Source of the DNA: Melitaea cinxia
Taxonomy: Eukaryota > Arthropoda > Insecta > Lepidoptera > Nymphalidae
Direction: 5' to 3'
DNA: 64,000 nucleotides
NCBI RefSeq assembly: GCF_905220565.1
Contig: NC_059415.1
Span: 4,012,001 to 4,076,000, forward strand
Position numbers and translations under genes: made by a program. Below the pieces are notes generated by a model that was not told the DNA's origin, made no database searches, and worked only from the letters and a program-made list of their open reading frames with translations. This document shows positions 61,501-64,000 of this stretch, piece after piece (position 1 is the stretch's first letter; the number at the start of each line of letters is the position of its first letter).

Positions 61501-64000
61501 CAGGTTTTTTTTTAATATTTAGTTTAATTTGTATTATTTGTCGTTGTTAATATTAAAACATATTTGTCAATAATGTAAAAGGAAAATTATAATTATTAAA
61601 AAAAAAAAATTCCTACCAAGACATTTTTTTTTAATTTTTGTTACTCTTATTCCACATAATTTAATACTTATGAATGAATATTACAAGACGATTCAATGTA
61701 AAATAAATATTACTATAGGCAAATAATTGAAATTTTAATATTTAAATTCTACGCATAATTTAAAGGCAGAGTTAGAGTTTTAAGGTATCTAAAAGCAAAA
61801 TGAAGCACAGATACAAAATGACTTCCTTATAGAGAAAGAAAAAAAGCAAACGTCTAGTTAGATTCCCTTTAAAACGCTCATTAGGTACGAACACCTCATA
61901 TAGTAAATATTTCTACAGAAAGGAGTTAAGAAAAAGATTTTCTATAAGAAAACTCAAAAAAAAATAGCATATGTTTAACTTACCAGTAAGTCGATATATC
62001 AGCCAGTTTCTTGCAAAAAATACTAATAATAGAAATGGCAACATCCACATCTCGTAGTAGTAACAGAACGCGAGCCACGCCAGGAGTCCTAGGAACGATC
62101 TTAATCTAGATTCCCATTCGAAGCAGTCTCTAGAATATATTGATATTTATTCTTAAAAATACATATTTGTATTAAGTGAAATTTATAATATTATGTGCAA
62201 TAATTCAGCTTCAGCATGTAATATCCCACTGTTGGGTATAGGCCTCATTCCCAATGTAGGAGAAGGATCAGAGCTTATCCATGAAAGCGGGTTGGCGGAT
62301 ATATGAGCGACGATCGCTATCAGGTGTACATGATAAAAACCGGGACCGATTGCTTAACGTGTTCTCCGAGGCACGGTGGGAAGACCCACAAGGACTGCAA
62401 AAATACCCAGATCACGACAAACATCTGTATAGCAATAAATATGTTTGTCTTGTGCGGGGATCGAACACGTAACCGCCAGCGCAACAGCCACAAACCAGTT
62501 CTGTGACCGTTGCGCCATCGCGTATGTACAGGAATTACTTTTGTAAAATTAAAAGTAAAAAGGTTTTAGTTCTCTTGGGTCTGAATTTGTTTTGTACTTA
62601 TCAACAATAAAATTGAATTCACGAAAGAGCTATCACGTATTTCCTACGTAAATTTTATTTGTGTACATTTCTGTATTAGTGTGAGTGTGTACGTGTACGT
62701 ATGGAATGATTTGTTATTTTTGTATCGGCATGAGTGATCGTACCTACACGTATGTGTGACAATTTGAAAATTTTGTACAGTACCTACCCGGCCATGAAGT
62801 ATAGATGTATCTATACTTTGCGTACCGGACCATAAATAATGCACATCGAACTTTGCAAACAAACAATCGACTACATTACCTATTTATGTATTTGGCCTGT
62901 CAGTGTAAGATCCCAGGCACTCCACCTTTCTACTTTTTTGAAGGACAGTAGTATTAGTGTATACAATATAAGCTGCTATATGTAAGTAAAACTAGCTATT
63001 TTACATTATTCATTATATTAAAAAAATATTGTAACAAAATGTGAAATTCATTCTGTCAGACACTAATTATGTTATATTTAGAATTATTGCAAAATATTTT
63101 AGCGACTCTTCATACTAATATATTTTATACTAGCTGTGCCCGCGACTTTGTTCGCTTGGAATTTCACAAAAAAAAATTGTTCAGTTCGCATATTTATAAA
63201 ACATATAAATTTTTAAAATAAAGGTACCCTAAGAGTTACTCCTTATAACATAAGCCATCTGCCATTGAAAGTCCCATCAAAATTAGTCCAGTCATTTCAG
63301 AGATCAATCAAACAGATAGCCAGACAGACAAAAACTATTAAAAAAAATGTTATTTTGGTATATGTACCGTGTGTACATCCATATGCATTCAGCAAAAAGC
63401 GGTTATTTTAATATTACAAATAGACACTCCAATTTTATTTATTTGTATAGATATTTTGTCAATCAGAAAATAAGGAAGGTTTGGGGTCTAGGATCTTAGA
63501 CTATAACGCGTTGCGAAGTCGAAATTAGCTGATTGTCTCTTTCCAAACTTCGATGTGTATTATTTATTTATGGCCGGGTACTGCATATTTAAATAATATC
63601 TCGGTTTGTTTTTATAGAAATAGAAGTACAGAAATAGTAACACTTACTGTAAAATTTTTCCAATTTCAATAAACCACATAATGATAGCCTTCAGTCTCAT
63701 GACGTTTCGTATAAATACCTGTCTCTTGAACTTCGATTCTTGATGCATATACTTCGGTTCTTTTGGATTGACGACTCTGATCGCCCCTTTCAGCTATAAA
63801 ATTAAAAAGATCAAGTTCACCTTCACGTTCACGGCGTTCACCACACCTCATCAAGTTTTCGAAAAATCGCCAAAATTCCCTCACGTAATAAATGGATGGC
63901 CCCTAATTTTTAAAGTATGGTATTTCTTACCGGATTCCAAATGACGCTCATCTCCAGTAATATCTGAGGGTAGTTACCCTTCGCTCTCGCCCTCATCTTC
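55533..64000 (-). CDS. Mctp: Mctp: multiple C2 and transmembrane domain protein, C-terminal part
   Basis: MCTPs are ER-anchored proteins with three C2 domains and two C-terminal membrane segments. Fly Mctp acts at presynaptic ER in synaptic homeostasis. Eight minus-strand exons join in frame with GT/AG borders: 64000-63931 (runs off the edge), 63793-63648, 62129-61984, 58952-58876, 58018-57912, 56955-56846, 56440-56343 and 55607-55533. Together they encode about 275 residues to a TAA. In order: end of the last C2 region (ILLEMSVIWNPLKGAIRVVN), FKRQVFIRNVMRLKAIIMWF, CFEWESRLRS and the first membrane segment, GGNPLL and an acidic Asp/Glu stretch, KKSLKERLQAIQEV then NAIGYVAALGEAVKN, the second membrane segment (VPYLSYIAIIMLVGAMFVLY), GINKFTRKIL with LLSRVPDDE, and a short Arg/Lys tail. 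These are the family's C-terminal blocks. No lesion seen; the N-terminal C2 domains lie beyond 64000. Confidence 0.94.
56055..56290 (-). repeat. family D copy in an Mctp intron
   Basis: Reverse orientation: CGTCAAACAAGCGTACACCT through CACCACAGGAGCACAACACT to CTTCCTCAGTCAGGCTGCTC on plus. Lies between the last two Mctp exons. Confidence 0.78.
57004..57345 (+). mobile_element. LINE-tail repeat (SINE-like), full-length type
   Basis: Starts TGCTGTGTGGTTACGGCAGT, then GCGACTAAGGGATAACAC, TGGCTTTGAAACACACAGGC and the 3' end CCTATGTCCAGTAGCGGACT plus ATGATGATG and an (ATT)n run. Same start as 33341-33695. In an Mctp intron. Confidence 0.8.
57553..57862 (-). mobile_element. SINE family F, diverged copy
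   Basis: GTAACGATCGCTATCAGGTG and GGGGAGACCCACAAGGGCAG are shared with 62206-62525. The tRNA-like head (reverse of GAATTTAACCCGCG) is decayed. A (TA)n run interrupts it near 57653. Confidence 0.7.
58379..58824 (+). mobile_element. non-autonomous Helitron, family H3
   Basis: A|TC at 58378-58380 and GGGTCGCTAG|T at 58824; 446 bp, non-coding. Matches the minus copy at 32363-32802 along its length. Confidence 0.82.
59637..59985 (+). mobile_element. Helitron family H3, 3'-truncated
   Basis: A|TCTATACATATAATAAAATG start; similar to 58379-58824 until about 59985, where the CTAG end is missing. Confidence 0.8.
60000..60590. other. Mctp intron DNA
   Basis: No supported feature; an ACAGACAGACAG run occurs near 60444. 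Confidence 0.5.
60595..60870 (+). mobile_element. AACCGACTTC family, 3'-truncated
   Basis: AAACCGACTTCAAAAAAGGT, one ACCGATTT unit and TTACTTGTCAATGTAA; ends before GAAGTCGGTT and the hairpin. Confidence 0.75.
61127..61463. mobile_element. MITE with 8-bp target duplication, hAT-like
   Basis: TIRs at 61127-61146 and 61444-61463 match at 19 of 20 (CACGGTCTTATA, T or C, ACAGGTC). Direct repeats GTTCGTAG flank the element exactly (61119-61126 and 61464-61471). An 8-bp duplication is typical of hAT, although the TIR does not start CAGNG. No ORF. Contains three tandem 30-bp units. Located in an Mctp intron. Confidence 0.92.
61284..61373. repeat. three 30-bp tandem repeats with inverted CCAAT boxes
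   Basis: Three units starting TGAGTGA and containing TTTCATTGTAATTGGTT or close variants. The minus strand of each has AACCAAT, a CCAAT-box core, at 30-bp spacing. Internal to the MITE. Confidence 0.9.
62206..62525 (-). mobile_element. SINE family F, tRNA-derived, near full length
   Basis: Minus-strand head has an A-box-like TGGCGCAACGG (62517-62507) and B-box-like GTGTTCGATCC (62468-62458). The 3' end is GGCCTATACCCAACAGTGGG, resembling the RTE-like LINE tail. In an Mctp intron. Confidence 0.8.
62530..63125. other. Mctp intron DNA
   Basis: No supported feature. GTGTACGTGTACGT run near 62685. Confidence 0.5.
63130..63451 (-). mobile_element. non-autonomous Helitron, family H2, complete
   Basis: Minus strand A|TCTATACAAATAAATAAAAT at 63451 to GCACAGCTAG|T at 63130; a GCGA/TCGC stem near 63148-63161 precedes the end. 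322 bp, non-coding. Confidence 0.8.
63880..63903. repeat. solo MITE terminus
   Basis: CTCACGTAATAAATGGATGG followed by CCCC is close to the inverted TIR of the MITE at 38780-39111. No partner end occurs in this short Mctp intron. Confidence 0.4.

Noticed and set aside
1..64000. CRISPR arrays, operons, ribosome binding sites
   Set aside because: The direct repeats present are eukaryotic transposons or satellites; spliced genes show a eukaryotic genome.

Overview
The window looks like a lepidopteran (moth or butterfly) nuclear genome. It is AT-rich, intron-rich eukaryotic DNA in which most bases belong to transposable-element families I recognise as typical of Lepidoptera: non-autonomous Helitrons with A|TC...CTAG|T ends, an RTE-like LINE 3' end followed by ATG repeats, tRNA-derived SINEs, and the AACCGACTTC element. 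The strongest support for an insect is four protein-coding genes whose exons join in frame and match insect families. No prokaryotic, viral or CRISPR features were seen.

Layout. 1-2354: 3' part of a hAT DNA transposon with a nearly intact transposase exon (one nonsense codon, one 5-bp duplication). 2355-26839: about 24 kb of non-coding DNA with Helitrons, LINE tails, a Tc1 relic and small hairpins; it probably includes a long intron of the next gene. 26840-about 27400 (-): a CpG-rich N-terminal exon of bruchpilot (ELKS/CAST/ERC active-zone protein). 27400-37051: non-coding and repeats. 37052-38664 (+): complete three-exon mRpS16 (mitochondrial ribosomal protein bS16m, 132 aa). 38780-43510: a MITE and AT-rich spacer. 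43511-51356 (-): complete four-exon REEP5/ReepB-type ER-shaping protein, 193 aa. 51590-52420 (-): LINE ORF2 relic. 55533-64000 (-): last eight exons of Mctp (multiple C2 domains and transmembrane region protein), running off the right edge; they encode the end of the last C2 region, both membrane segments and the C-terminus.

Genes together. The genes are separate units and do not form an operon or a common pathway. Two of them (bruchpilot and Mctp) act at presynaptic terminals in flies and a third (REEP5) shapes tubular ER, the compartment where Mctp resides. This proximity is an observation, not evidence of co-regulation.

Most interesting non-genic findings. (1) A 337-bp MITE in an Mctp intron with 19/20-matched terminal inverted repeats, a perfect 8-bp target duplication and three 30-bp internal repeats carrying reverse CCAAT boxes. 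(2) A 242-bp MITE nested in another repeat, with perfect 16-bp inverted repeats and a 4-bp target duplication checked against un-inserted copies in the same window. (3) A repeat family with subterminal inverted repeats and a conserved 3' hairpin, resembling non-autonomous Helentrons. (4) Perfect 23-bp and 21-bp hairpins. (5) SINE-like families ending in the same 3' sequence as an RTE-like LINE. I found no evidence of a wholly new multi-gene system.
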